A stretch of DNA of 64,000 nt, from the NCBI RefSeq assembly GCF_014353015.1, contig NZ_CP060704.1:4613001-4677000 (forward strand). The letters are read 5' to 3'. The first letter of the stretch is position 1. Each line of letters starts with the position of its first letter. Positions 19,421-27,692 of this stretch are shown piece after piece. The position numbers and the translations under genes were made by a program. This stretch comes from Chitinimonas koreensis. GTDB taxonomy: Bacteria; Pseudomonadota; Gammaproteobacteria; Burkholderiales; Chitinimonadaceae. Below the pieces are notes generated by a model. That model did no database searches and had not been told where the DNA came from. It saw only the letters and a list, made by a program, of their open reading frames with translations.

Positions 19421-20371
19421 TCAGGCCGGCACCGCCACCCTGGGCGCCGCCGCGGCCTTCATCTGCGCCTCGCTGAAGGCCAGCATGCGTTCGATCGGCA
19501 GCCGCGCGGCGTCCATCTGCCCGGCCGTCAGGTAGTCGATGCGGGTGCCCTCGCCGGCCTGGGCGCGGCGCACGCGCTCGACGTTGTTCATCTTCATGTA
19601 GGGGCACTGGTTGCACTGGCAACCGGCGTAGATCGGCGCCTGCACGATCTTCAGGTCGGGCCGGGCCAGGCCCATGTTGTAGAGGATGCCGTCCTCGGTG
19701 GCGACGAAGATGGTCGCGTCGGGTTCGCGCGCGAAGCGCTTCACCCAGTTCAGCATGCCGCTGGTCGAGCCGACGTAGTCGGCGCGCTTGAGCACCGGCA
19801 GCGGGCTCTCCGGATGGGCGATCAGGTACTTGGCGCCCTCGACCGCGGCCATGCCCTCGTTCAGCGCGGTCTCGTTGAACTTGTCGTGCACCTCGCACAC
19901 CGCGCTCCACAGCGGCATGTCGTAGCCGTACTGGTAGTTCAGGTAGGCGCCCATGTTGCGGTCGGGCGAGAAGATCACCTTTTTCCCCTCGGCATAGAGG
20001 TGGGCGATGATGTCGTCGACGTTGCGGCTGGTCACGATCCAGTCGCTCAAGGCCTTGTGTTCGGCCGAGCTGTTGATGTACGAGACGTGGACGTGGTCGG
20101 CGTGCTTCTCGCGCCAGGCCTTGAGCCGCTTGACGTCGGTCTGGGTGACCAGCGAGCAGGTGGAGCCGGCGTCGGGCAGGATCACCTCGGCCTCGGGGTT
20201 GAGGATCTTGGCGGTCTCGGCCATGAAGCGCACGCCGGCGAAGACGATCACGTCGGCATTGGCGTCGCGGGCGAACAACGAGAGTTCGAGGGAGTCGCCG
20301 ACCTTGTCGGCCATCTGCTGGATTTCGGGCGCGGTGTAATAGTGCGCGAGCGTGACGACACGCTTGGACAT
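19421..20371 (-). CDS. nadA: Quinolinate synthase
   Basis: 316 residues. Condenses iminoaspartate with dihydroxyacetone phosphate to quinolinate using a [4Fe-4S] cluster; second step of NAD synthesis. Landmarks are LAHYYTAPEIQ at the start, the cysteine in AGSTCSLV, the GSTSGM motif and the C-terminal CQCNQCPYMKMN. The position that is usually HPEC in this family reads HPES here (AHPESPLPVLKRADYVGST), so the third cluster ligand would have to come from elsewhere, for instance VCEVHDKF. The ATG at 20369-20371 is chosen because GGAAGGA sits six bases upstream; an ATG five codons earlier lacks this. No nadB or nadC in the window. Confidence 0.92.
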   Translation of the reverse strand: MSKRVVTLAHYYTAPEIQQMADKVGDSLELSLFARDANADVIVFAGVRFMAETAKILNPEAEVILPDAGSTCSLVTQTDVKRLKAWREKHADHVHVSYINSSAEHKALSDWIVTSRNVDDIIAHLYAEGKKVIFSPDRNMGAYLNYQYGYDMPLWSAVCEVHDKFNETALNEGMAAVEGAKYLIAHPESPLPVLKRADYVGSTSGMLNWVKRFAREPDATIFVATEDGILYNMGLARPDLKIVQAPIYAGCQCNQCPYMKMNNVERVRRAQAGEGTRIDYLTAGQMDAARLPIERMLAFSEAQMKAAAAPRVAVPA

Positions 20372-20634
20372 GGCAGTTCCTTCCATGTGGAGCGCCGCCT
20401 CTCCGGCGGCCGACTGGGCCCGGTCACCCGGGCGTTTCCTGCTGGCTGCCGGCGGAATCCCCGCCGTTTTGCGTGCAGCACGGCCGCACCATAACAAAAT
20501 CAAGGGTTTCGCGCCAGCCGCCGGCCTGCGGGCCGGTCCCGGCTTGCCTCCCTTCCGCGCTGTGCTAGGCTCCGCTGGCCCATGGCGTCCCGCCGGGCGC
20601 AGCCGCCCGGCCACTTCCACTCCTCATCCAAGCA

Positions 20635-22515
20635 ATGTACGCAGCTCCCTGCACCTCCTGCGGCGCCCAGGTCGAATTCCATTCGGCCGCCTCGGTCATG
20701 GCCGTCTGCGCGCATTGCCGCAGTACGCTGGTCCGGCGCGACCTCGATCTCGAACAGCTCGGCACCATGGCGGTGCTGGCCGAGGACCGCAGCCCGTTCC
20801 GGCTGCGCTGGCGCGGCCATTATCGCAAGGTCGGCTTCGAGCTGATCGGCCGGCTGCAACTGCGCTATGCCCAGGGCTACTGGAACGAGTGGTACCTGCG
20901 GCTGGACGACGGCCGGCTCGGCTGGCTGTCGGAAGGCTCGGGGCTGTGCTACCTCACCTTCGAACGCACGCTCAAGACCGTGCTGCCGCCGATCGACGCC
21001 TTCGCGGTCGGCATGCAGGCACGGCTCGACGGCCAGGCCTTCGAGGTCACCAATATCGAACGGGCGCAGTGCGTGGCGGCCGAGGGCGAGCTGCCCTTCC
21101 TGGCCCGGCCGGGCTACGAGGCGCCGGCGGTCGACCTGCGCGCCGACGAGCGCTTCGCCAGCCTCGACTACAGCGAGACGCCGCCGCGCTGCTATCTCGG
21201 CGAGGTGGTCGCGCTGGAATCGCTGCTCGACCGCAGCGCGCCCAACCCGCCGGCCATGCCGCGCCGCGTCGACGCGCGCAACTTCAAATGCACCGCCTGC
21301 GGCGCGCCGCTGACCGTGCGCAGCGGCGAGATCCACGCCGTCGGCTGCGCGCACTGCGGCACGGTGATCGACCCGGACAGCCCCGAGCTGGCCATCCTCG
21401 ACCGCGCCCGCAAGGCGCTCGCGCAGCCGCTGTTGCCGCTCGGCGCACAGGGCCGGCTGCTGGGCCGCGACTATGCCGTGATCGGCTTCCTGAAGCGCAC
21501 CACCACCATCGAGGACGTCCGCTACGGCTGGGACGAATACCTGCTGCACGGCGAAGAAGCCGGCTATGCCTGGCTGACCTGCAGCGACGGTCACTGGAGC
21601 CTGGCGCGGGCGACCAGCCGGCAGCCCAGGACCGAGCGGGGCAACCGGTCCGAGCTGCATTACCTCGATCGCCGCTACCGGCATTTCCAGCGCTGCGAAG
21701 CCGAAGTGGAACAGGTGATCGGCGAATTCACCTGCCAGGTGCGCATCGGCGAAACGGTCACGGTGGACGACTACGTGTCGCCGCCCTACCTGCTGTCGTG
21801 CGAGCGCAGCGCGCAGGAACAGAGCTGGTCGCTGGCCGAATACCTGCCCGCCGCCGCCGTCGCCGCCGCCTTCAAGCCGCCGGAGCCGCTGCCCGAGCCG
21901 CGCGGCATCGCACCGAACCAGCCGTCGCCGCATTCCGGCAGCGGCCGCTTCTGGCGCGCGTTCGCCGGCTTCGCCGTGCTGGCGCTGCTGCTGCAGATCG
22001 CCCTGGTGGCGCGAACCGGCCAGCGCGAGATCTGGCGGGGCAGCCTGACCGTGCCGGCCAACGCGCCGCGCGGCCAGCTGCAGAGCCCGCCGTTCCGGCT
22101 CGACGGCGAGCGCAACCTGGCCATCGAGCAGGACGCCGGCCTCGACAACCGCTGGCTGTACACCGACCTGTCGCTGGTCCACCAGCAAAGCGGCACGCGC
22201 ATCGGACTCGGCCGCGAGATGAGCTACTACCACGGCGTCGACGAGGACGGCGGCTGGAGCGAAGGCGAGCGCAGCGACCGCGCGCTGCTGACCGACCTGC
22301 CGGCCGGCGACTACCTGCTGGAGGTCGAGGCCGAGACCGAGCCCCTGCCGGCCGAGGCCGTCGACCGCATCCGGCTGGTGCAGGACGTGCCGGTCTGGTC
22401 CAATTTCTGGCTGCTGCTCGGCGCGCTCGCCCTGTTCCCGCTGGCGGCGTGGTGGCGGGCCGCCCGCTTCGAAGGCCGCCGCTGGGCCGAGAGCGACTAC
22501 GGCGGAGGCGACTGA
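20635..22515 (+). CDS. DUF4178 protein with two zinc ribbons, first gene of the polyamine-type membrane cluster
   Basis: 626 residues. It begins with a CxxC..CxxC zinc ribbon (CTSCGAQVEF, VCAHCRST), then a DUF4178 domain (about 60-180, with YRKVGFELIGRLQLRY and WNEWYLRLDDGRLGWL), a second ribbon (CTACGAPLTV, CAHCGTV at about 221-243) and a second DUF4178 unit (about 275-415, GWDEYLLHGEEAGYAWL). A hydrophobic segment (about 440-460), an extracytoplasmic beta-rich part and a final membrane segment (WLLLGALALFPLAAWW) follow. Function is unknown; the domain is repeatedly found beside DUF350 and SpeE-like genes. The tandem ribbon-DUF4178 layout suggests an internal duplication. The stop is two bases before the next gene. 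Confidence 0.85.
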   Translation: MYAAPCTSCGAQVEFHSAASVMAVCAHCRSTLVRRDLDLEQLGTMAVLAEDRSPFRLRWRGHYRKVGFELIGRLQLRYAQGYWNEWYLRLDDGRLGWLSEGSGLCYLTFERTLKTVLPPIDAFAVGMQARLDGQAFEVTNIERAQCVAAEGELPFLARPGYEAPAVDLRADERFASLDYSETPPRCYLGEVVALESLLDRSAPNPPAMPRRVDARNFKCTACGAPLTVRSGEIHAVGCAHCGTVIDPDSPELAILDRARKALAQPLLPLGAQGRLLGRDYAVIGFLKRTTTIEDVRYGWDEYLLHGEEAGYAWLTCSDGHWSLARATSRQPRTERGNRSELHYLDRRYRHFQRCEAEVEQVIGEFTCQVRIGETVTVDDYVSPPYLLSCERSAQEQSWSLAEYLPAAAVAAAFKPPEPLPEPRGIAPNQPSPHSGSGRFWRAFAGFAVLALLLQIALVARTGQREIWRGSLTVPANAPRGQLQSPPFRLDGERNLAIEQDAGLDNRWLYTDLSLVHQQSGTRIGLGREMSYYHGVDEDGGWSEGERSDRALLTDLPAGDYLLEVEAETEPLPAEAVDRIRLVQDVPVWSNFWLLLGALALFPLAAWWRAARFEGRRWAESDYGGGD

Positions 22516-22517
22516 CG

Positions 22518-22658
22518 ATGCGCTACTACCTGCTGCTCGGCGTACTGGCGACCTCGCTGTACGGCTGGGCCCAATACCGCGGCTACTCGCTGTTCGCCGA
22601 CAACGGCGAGCGCGACACCCGCGGCCCGGCCGGCTACAGCCGCATCCACCACAAATGA
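22518..22658 (+). CDS. Small membrane or secreted protein of the cluster
   Basis: 46 residues, starting two bases after the DUF4178 stop. One hydrophobic N-terminal segment (MRYYLLLGVLATSLYGWAQY), then a polar tail with charged residues ending YSRIHHK. It could be an uncleaved anchor or a signal peptide with a very short mature part. No family is recognised. Its tight placement between DUF4178 and DUF350 argues that it is real. Confidence 0.7.
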   Translation: MRYYLLLGVLATSLYGWAQYRGYSLFADNGERDTRGPAGYSRIHHK

Positions 22659-22672
22659 GGGAAGGAATCCCG

Positions 22673-22885
22673 ATGGAACTGCTCAAACTCGACTACGTGC
22701 TGGCCTCGCTGGTCTATTCGCTGCTCGGCGTGGCGGTGTTCTGGCTCAGCTTCATCGTGATCGACCGGCTGACGCCCTACGACCTGTGGAAGAACCTGGT
22801 CGAGGAGCGCAACCAGGCGCTGGCCACCGTGGTCGCGGCGATGTGCCTCGGCATCGCCATCATCGTGGCCTCGGCCATCCACTGA
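22673..22885 (+). CDS. DUF350 small membrane protein
   Basis: 70 residues with two hydrophobic segments (VLASLVYSLLGVAVFWLSFI and ATVVAAMCLGIAIIVASAI) linked by the conserved polar stretch DRLTPYDLWKNLVEERNQAL, the DUF350 signature (family members often have two such units; this one has a single unit). The ATG at 22673 has GAAGGA at good spacing; an upstream ATG at 22655 overlaps the previous gene and is less likely. DUF350 proteins are companions of SpeE-like and DUF4178 genes in several phyla; their role is unknown. Confidence 0.87.
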   Translation: MELLKLDYVLASLVYSLLGVAVFWLSFIVIDRLTPYDLWKNLVEERNQALATVVAAMCLGIAIIVASAIH

Positions 22886-22956
22886 ACGCCCGCCGGGCAC
22901 CGGGCCGGACCGCGCTGCGGCAGCGCCCGCCGCGCCCGGCCGCCTCCCCCCATCGC

Positions 22957-24456
22957 ATGCAACACGTCCTGCTGTTCTCCGTCTTCGTCGTCGCCGCCTG
23001 CGGCCTGGCCTACGAGCTGGTCGCGGCCGCGCTGTCGAGCTACCTGGTCGGCGACTCGGTCACCCAGTTCTCCACCGTCATCGGCGTCTACCTGTTCGCC
23101 ATGGGCGTCGGCTCCTGGCTGTCGCGCCACGTCCAGCGCGACCTGGCCGCGCTGTTCGTGCGCGTCGAGCTGGCGGTCGGCGTGCTCGGCGGCTTCTCGG
23201 CCGCGCTGCTGTTCTGGGCCTTCGCCTGGCTCAGCGGCCCCTTCCTGCTGCTGCTCTACCTGCTGGTGTTCCTGGTCGGCGTGCTGGTCGGCCTCGAGAT
23301 CCCGCTGGTGATGCGGCTGCTCGAGCCCAAGCTCAAGTTCAAGGAACTGGTGTCGCAGGTGCTCAGCGTCGACTACCTCGGCGCGCTGGCGGTGTCGCTG
23401 CTGTTCCCGCTGTGGCTGGCGCCGCGGCTGGGGATGGTGCGCACCGCGCTGCTGTTCGGCCTGTTCAACGTGCTGGTGGCGCTGTGGACGCTGCGGCTGT
23501 TCCGCGACGAGCTGGCCGGCCGCCGCGCGCTGTGGCTGCAGGGCGGCGTCGCGCTGGCGCTGGTGGCGGCCGGCTTCGCCGGCGCCGAGCGGCTGTCGGG
23601 CCTGGCCGAGGAGGCGCTGTTCGAGGACCGCATCGTGCTGACCGAGACCACGCCCTACCAGCGCATCGTGGTCACGCGCTGGAAGTCGGACTGGCGGCTG
23701 TTCCTCAACGGCAACCTGCAGTTCTCCTCGCGCGACGAATACCGCTACCACGAGGCGCTGGTCCATCCCGGCCTCGCCGCCATGCCCTGGGCGCGGCGGG
23801 TGCTGGTGCTCGGCGGCGGCGACGGCATGGCGGTGCGCGAGATCCTGCGCTACCCGGCGATCGAGCAGGTGACGCTGGTCGAGCTCGACCCGGCCATGCC
23901 GCGGCTGTTCCGCAGCCATCCGGCGCTGCGCCGGCTCAACGGCGACGCGCTCAACTCGCCGCGGGTGCGCATCGTCGAAGCCGACGCCTTCCGCTGGCTC
24001 GACCAGACCGAGGAGCGCTTCGACTTCGTGGTGGTCGACTTTCCCGATCCGACCAACTACGCGGTCGGCAAGCTCTACACCAATACCTTCTACCGCCTGC
24101 TCGAACGCAGCCTCAACGCGCGCGGCCGGGCGGTGATCCAGTCCACCTCGCCGCTGTATGCGCGGCAGAGCTACTGGACGGTGGTCGCCACCGTCGAAAG
24201 CGTGGGTCTCAGGACCGCGCCCTACCATGCGCTGGTGCCGAGCTTCGGCGAGTGGGGCTACATCCTGGCCGGCCGCGAGCCCTATGCGCCGCCGCCGGCG
24301 CTGCCGGCCGGCCTGCGCTTCCTGGCGCCGGCCAGCGTGCCGGCGCTGTTCCAGTTCCCGCCCGACATGGCCCGGCTGCCCGCCGAGGTGAACCGGCTCA
24401 ACAACCAGATCCTGGTGCGCAGCTTCGAGCAGGAGTGGAAGCAGGTGATCCGGTGA
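22957..24456 (+). CDS. Membrane-fused spermidine-synthase-like protein
   Basis: 499 residues. The first ~210 residues are about seven membrane segments (LFSVFVVAACGLAYELVAAA onwards). The rest is a spermidine-synthase-type domain: YQRIVVTRWKSDWRLFLNG, SSRDEYRYHEALVHPGLA, the SAM-binding VLVLGGGDGMAVREILRYP, LVELDPAM, and VVVDFPDPTNYAVGKLYT with both aspartates of the active-site loop. True SpeE enzymes have LDG where this has LNG, and DSTDP where this has DFPDP, so the amine acceptor may differ. No good ribosome-binding site precedes the chosen ATG (22957). The stop overlaps the next start (GTGA). Confidence 0.85.
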   Translation: MQHVLLFSVFVVAACGLAYELVAAALSSYLVGDSVTQFSTVIGVYLFAMGVGSWLSRHVQRDLAALFVRVELAVGVLGGFSAALLFWAFAWLSGPFLLLLYLLVFLVGVLVGLEIPLVMRLLEPKLKFKELVSQVLSVDYLGALAVSLLFPLWLAPRLGMVRTALLFGLFNVLVALWTLRLFRDELAGRRALWLQGGVALALVAAGFAGAERLSGLAEEALFEDRIVLTETTPYQRIVVTRWKSDWRLFLNGNLQFSSRDEYRYHEALVHPGLAAMPWARRVLVLGGGDGMAVREILRYPAIEQVTLVELDPAMPRLFRSHPALRRLNGDALNSPRVRIVEADAFRWLDQTEERFDFVVVDFPDPTNYAVGKLYTNTFYRLLERSLNARGRAVIQSTSPLYARQSYWTVVATVESVGLRTAPYHALVPSFGEWGYILAGREPYAPPPALPAGLRFLAPASVPALFQFPPDMARLPAEVNRLNNQILVRSFEQEWKQVIR

Positions 24457-26054
24457 GGCGGCGCGACTTCCTGGCCGCCGCCGGCAGCGCCGCCCTGCTC
24501 GGCTGCAGCCGCAAGGCCGGTGCGCCGCTGCCGCCGGGCGAGCTGCTGGGGCCGGACCTGGCGCTGGGCCATCGGCTGCGCAGCGGCGACCTGCCGGCGC
24601 CGGCCGAGACGCGCCGCGTCGGCGCGCTGGTGGTCGGCGGCGGCATGGCCGGGCTCGCCTGCGGCTGGTGGCTGCGCCGCGGCGGCTTCGACGATTTCGC
24701 GCTGCTGGAGCTGGAAGCGGAAGCCGGCGGCAATGCGCGCGCCGGCCGCAACGCCGTCTCGGCCTACCCCTGGGGCGCCCACTACCTGCCGCTGCCGGGG
24801 CCGGAGGCGCGCGAAATCCGCCTGATGCTGGCCGAGTTCGGCCTGCTGCGCGGCGATCCGCTGGCGCTGCGGCCCGAATACGACGAGCGCCACCTGTGCC
24901 ACAGCCCGCAGGAGCGGCTGTTCATCCACGGCGCCTGGCAGGAGGGCCTGCTGCCGCAGTTCGGCATTTCCGCGGCCGAGCGCGCGCAGCAGCAGCGCTT
25001 CATCGAACGGATGGCCGGATTCAAGGCGGCGCGCGGCGCCGACAGCCGGCCGGCCTACGCGGTGCCGAGCGCGCGCGGCGGCGCGCCCGACCCGGCGCTC
25101 GACCGGATCAGCCTGCGCGACTGGCTGCTGCGCGAGGGCTTCACCGCGCCGAGCCTGCACTGGTGGGCCAACTACGGCTGCCGCGACGACTACGGCACCG
25201 ACTATGCCGCCACCTCGGCCTGGGCCGGCCTGCACTACCACGCCGGCCGCCATGGCGAGGCCTCCAACGCCGAGGGCGACGACGTGCTGACCTGGCCCGA
25301 GGGCAATGCCTGGCTGGCGCGGCGGCTGGCCGAACGCGTCGGCGAGCGGCTGGTCGGCGGTGCGATGGTCTGGCGCATCGGCGGCGACGAGCGCGGCGTC
25401 GAGGTCGACGTCTACCTGGCGGCCGAGCGCCGCAGCGTGCGCTACCGCGCCGAGCGGCTGGTGTGGGCCGGGCCGGCCTGGCTGCTGCCGCGGCTGTGGC
25501 CGCAACGGCCGGCCGAGCTGGCGGCGGCCGCCGCCGCGCTCGACCATGCGCCCTGGCTGGTGGCCAACCTCACCCTGCGCGAGCCGCCCGACGACGCTGG
25601 CCCGGTTCCCCTGAGCTGGGACAATGTGCTCTACCGCGGCCAGGGACTAGGCTACGTGGTCGCCACCCACCAGCAACTGGGCCTCGGCCGGCGCGGCACC
25701 GTGCTCACCTATTACCGGCCGCTGAGCGAGACCGGCCCAGCCGCCGGCCGCCGCCTGCTGCTCGAGACGCCGCGCGAGCGCTGGGCGGCGCAGATCCTGG
25801 CCGAGCTGGGCCAGGCCCATCCGGACATCGCCGCGCAATGCGAGCGGCTCGACGTCTGGCGCTGGGGCCATGCCATGGTGCGGCCACGGCCGGGCCTGCT
25901 CGGCGGCCCGGCGCTGCCGGTGCTGCGCCGGCCGCACGGCCGGATACTGGCGGCGCATGCCGACCTCAGCGGCTTCTCGCTGGCCGAGGAGGCGCATTAC
26001 TGGGGCGTGCGGGCAGCGCGCTGGCTGATGGACGACGCGGAGTGGAACGCATGA
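24453..26054 (+). CDS. Tat-exported lipoprotein, FAD-dependent amine-oxidase-like
   Basis: 533 residues. Starts with GTG overlapping the upstream stop. MRRRDFLAAAGSAALLGC is a twin-arginine signal that also ends in a lipobox (ALLGC), so the folded flavoprotein is probably exported and anchored by lipid. The FAD-binding Rossmann motif is GALVVGGGMAGLACGWWLRR followed by ELEAEAGGNARAG. The C-terminus AHADLSGFSLAEEAHYWGVR matches the end motif of flavin amine oxidases. Substrate unknown; oxidation of a polyamine-like product outside the membrane is inferred from the neighbours. ATGA overlap with the next gene. Confidence 0.82.
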   Translation: MRRRDFLAAAGSAALLGCSRKAGAPLPPGELLGPDLALGHRLRSGDLPAPAETRRVGALVVGGGMAGLACGWWLRRGGFDDFALLELEAEAGGNARAGRNAVSAYPWGAHYLPLPGPEAREIRLMLAEFGLLRGDPLALRPEYDERHLCHSPQERLFIHGAWQEGLLPQFGISAAERAQQQRFIERMAGFKAARGADSRPAYAVPSARGGAPDPALDRISLRDWLLREGFTAPSLHWWANYGCRDDYGTDYAATSAWAGLHYHAGRHGEASNAEGDDVLTWPEGNAWLARRLAERVGERLVGGAMVWRIGGDERGVEVDVYLAAERRSVRYRAERLVWAGPAWLLPRLWPQRPAELAAAAAALDHAPWLVANLTLREPPDDAGPVPLSWDNVLYRGQGLGYVVATHQQLGLGRRGTVLTYYRPLSETGPAAGRRLLLETPRERWAAQILAELGQAHPDIAAQCERLDVWRWGHAMVRPRPGLLGGPALPVLRRPHGRILAAHADLSGFSLAEEAHYWGVRAARWLMDDAEWNA

Positions 26055-26476
26055 ACGGCCTGCACCTGACCGCCGACCTGCTCGATTGCACGGCGACCGG
26101 CCTGCTGGTCGACGAGGCCGGCCTGGCGGCGCAGTGCCGCACGGCCGTGGTCGCCGCCGGCCTGCAGCCGGTGGCCGAACGCTGGCATCGTTTCCCGGCC
26201 GGCCCCGCCGGCGCGGGCGGCCTGACCGGGGTGGTGCTCCTGGCCGAGAGCCACCTCGCCGTGCATACTTGGCCGGAACGGGCCGGCGTGACGCTCGACG
26301 TCTATGTCTGCAATTTCGGCCGCGACAACTCGGCCCGCGCCGAGGCGCTGCTGGCCACGCTGCTCGCGCTGTTCTCGCCGGCCCGCCACCGGCTCCAGCG
26401 CCTGCAGCGCGGCCTGGACGACGCCCGCCCTCCCCCGGCGCTACCGGCGAACCATGACCCGCCCCGGAGATCCCCC
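26051..26476 (+). CDS. SpeD-like (S-adenosylmethionine decarboxylase family) proenzyme, no stop codon before moeA
   Basis: 142 codons to the moeA start. The AdoMetDC landmarks are present: the self-cleavage site E|S in LLAESHLAVHTWPE with the processing histidine of VHTWPE, and the catalytic cysteine in VYVCNFG. Pyruvoyl decarboxylases of this family make decarboxylated SAM; some homologues are known to act on arginine or ornithine instead, so the substrate is open. The frame starts in an ATGA overlap with the oxidase gene and, after a Pro-rich tail (DARPPPALPANHD), continues without a stop into MoeA. A 546-residue fusion reaching 27688 is therefore possible. Confidence 0.8.
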
Positions 26477-27688
26477 ATGTCACTGATCAGTTTCGACGAG
26501 GCGCTGGCGCGCCTCCTGGCCGGCGCACGGCCGGACGCGCGCAGCGAAACGCTGCCCCTGCTCGACGCCGACGGCCGCGTGCTGGCCGCCGACGTGGCGG
26601 CGCCGATCGACGTGCCCGGCTTCGACAACAGCGCGATGGACGGCTACGCGCTGCACCTCGCCGATTTCGCCGCCGTGCCGGCCCGCCTGCCGGTGGTCCA
26701 GCGCATCGCCGCCGGCGAGACCGGCCAGCCGCTGGCCGCCGGCCAGGCGGCGCGCATCTTCACCGGCGCGCCGATCCCGCCCGGCTGCAACGCGGTGGTG
26801 CCGCAGGAAGAAGTCGACGCCGCCGACGGCACGATCGGCCTTGGCGCCAGGGTCGTGCCCGGCCAGCACCTGCGCCGGCGCGGCGAGGACATCGCCGCCG
26901 GCAGCACGGTGCTCGCCGCCGGCAGCCGGCTCGGCCCGCCGCAGCTGGCGCTGGCCGCCTCGGTCGGCATCGCCGAGCTGCCGGTGCGGCCGCGGCTGCG
27001 GGTCGGCCTGCTGTGCACCGGCGACGAACTGACCGAACCGGGCACCCCGCTGGAACCGGGCGGCATCTACAACTCCAACCGCTACGCCATCGGCGCGCTG
27101 CTCGGCCGGCTCGGCTGCGCGGTCAACGACTACGGCCAGGTGGCCGATACGCCGGCCGCGACGCTGGCGGCGCTGGGCGAAGCGGCGCAGGAGAACGACG
27201 TGGTGATCAGCTGCGGCGGCGTCTCGGTCGGCGAGGAGGATCACGTCAAGGCCGCGGTCGAGCAGCTCGGCCGGCTCGACCTGTGGCGCATCGCCATGAA
27301 GCCGGGCAAGCCGCTGGCCTTCGGCCGGCTCGGCGAGGCCGACTTCATCGGCCTGCCCGGCAACCCGGTCAGCACCTTCCTCACCTTCGTGCTGCTGGCC
27401 CGCCCCTTCCTCCTGGCACGGATGGGCGCCGCGGCCCAGCCGGCGGCCGCGCTGGCGGTACCGGCCGGCTTCGCACGGCCGCGCGCCGACAGCCGCCGCG
27501 AATTCCTGCGCGCCCGGCTCGAGACCGATGCCGAGGGCCGCGCCGTCGCCCGCCTGCACGACAGCCAGGGCTCGGCAGTGATGAGCGCGCTGGCCTGGGC
27601 CGACGGCCTGGTCGACGTGCCGGCCGGCGCCACGATCGAAACCGGCCAGCCGGTACGCTACCTGCCGCTGGCGCAACTGATCGGATAA
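26477..27688 (+). CDS. moeA: Molybdopterin molybdenumtransferase MoeA
   Basis: 403 residues from the ATG at 26477, which has its own ribosome-binding site (GGAG, eight bases upstream), so it can be made independently of the SpeD-like frame that reads into it. MoeA inserts molybdate into adenylylated molybdopterin. Landmarks are DVPGFDNSAMDGYAL, IFTGAPIPPGCNAVVPQE, GDELTEPGTPLEPGGIYNSN, CGGVSVGEEDHVK, AMKPGKP and GLPGNPVS, in the order typical of MoeA domains, with the C-terminal domain ending LPLAQLIG. Length is normal for a complete MoeA, which supports the internal start. moaD begins four bases after the stop. Confidence 0.93.
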   Translation: MSLISFDEALARLLAGARPDARSETLPLLDADGRVLAADVAAPIDVPGFDNSAMDGYALHLADFAAVPARLPVVQRIAAGETGQPLAAGQAARIFTGAPIPPGCNAVVPQEEVDAADGTIGLGARVVPGQHLRRRGEDIAAGSTVLAAGSRLGPPQLALAASVGIAELPVRPRLRVGLLCTGDELTEPGTPLEPGGIYNSNRYAIGALLGRLGCAVNDYGQVADTPAATLAALGEAAQENDVVISCGGVSVGEEDHVKAAVEQLGRLDLWRIAMKPGKPLAFGRLGEADFIGLPGNPVSTFLTFVLLARPFLLARMGAAAQPAAALAVPAGFARPRADSRREFLRARLETDAEGRAVARLHDSQGSAVMSALAWADGLVDVPAGATIETGQPVRYLPLAQLIG

Positions 27689-27692
27689 GGCC

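Noticed and set aside
22655..22672. ATG at 22655 as the DUF350 start
   Set aside because: It overlaps the preceding gene and lacks a ribosome-binding site; the ATG at 22673 has GAAGGA.
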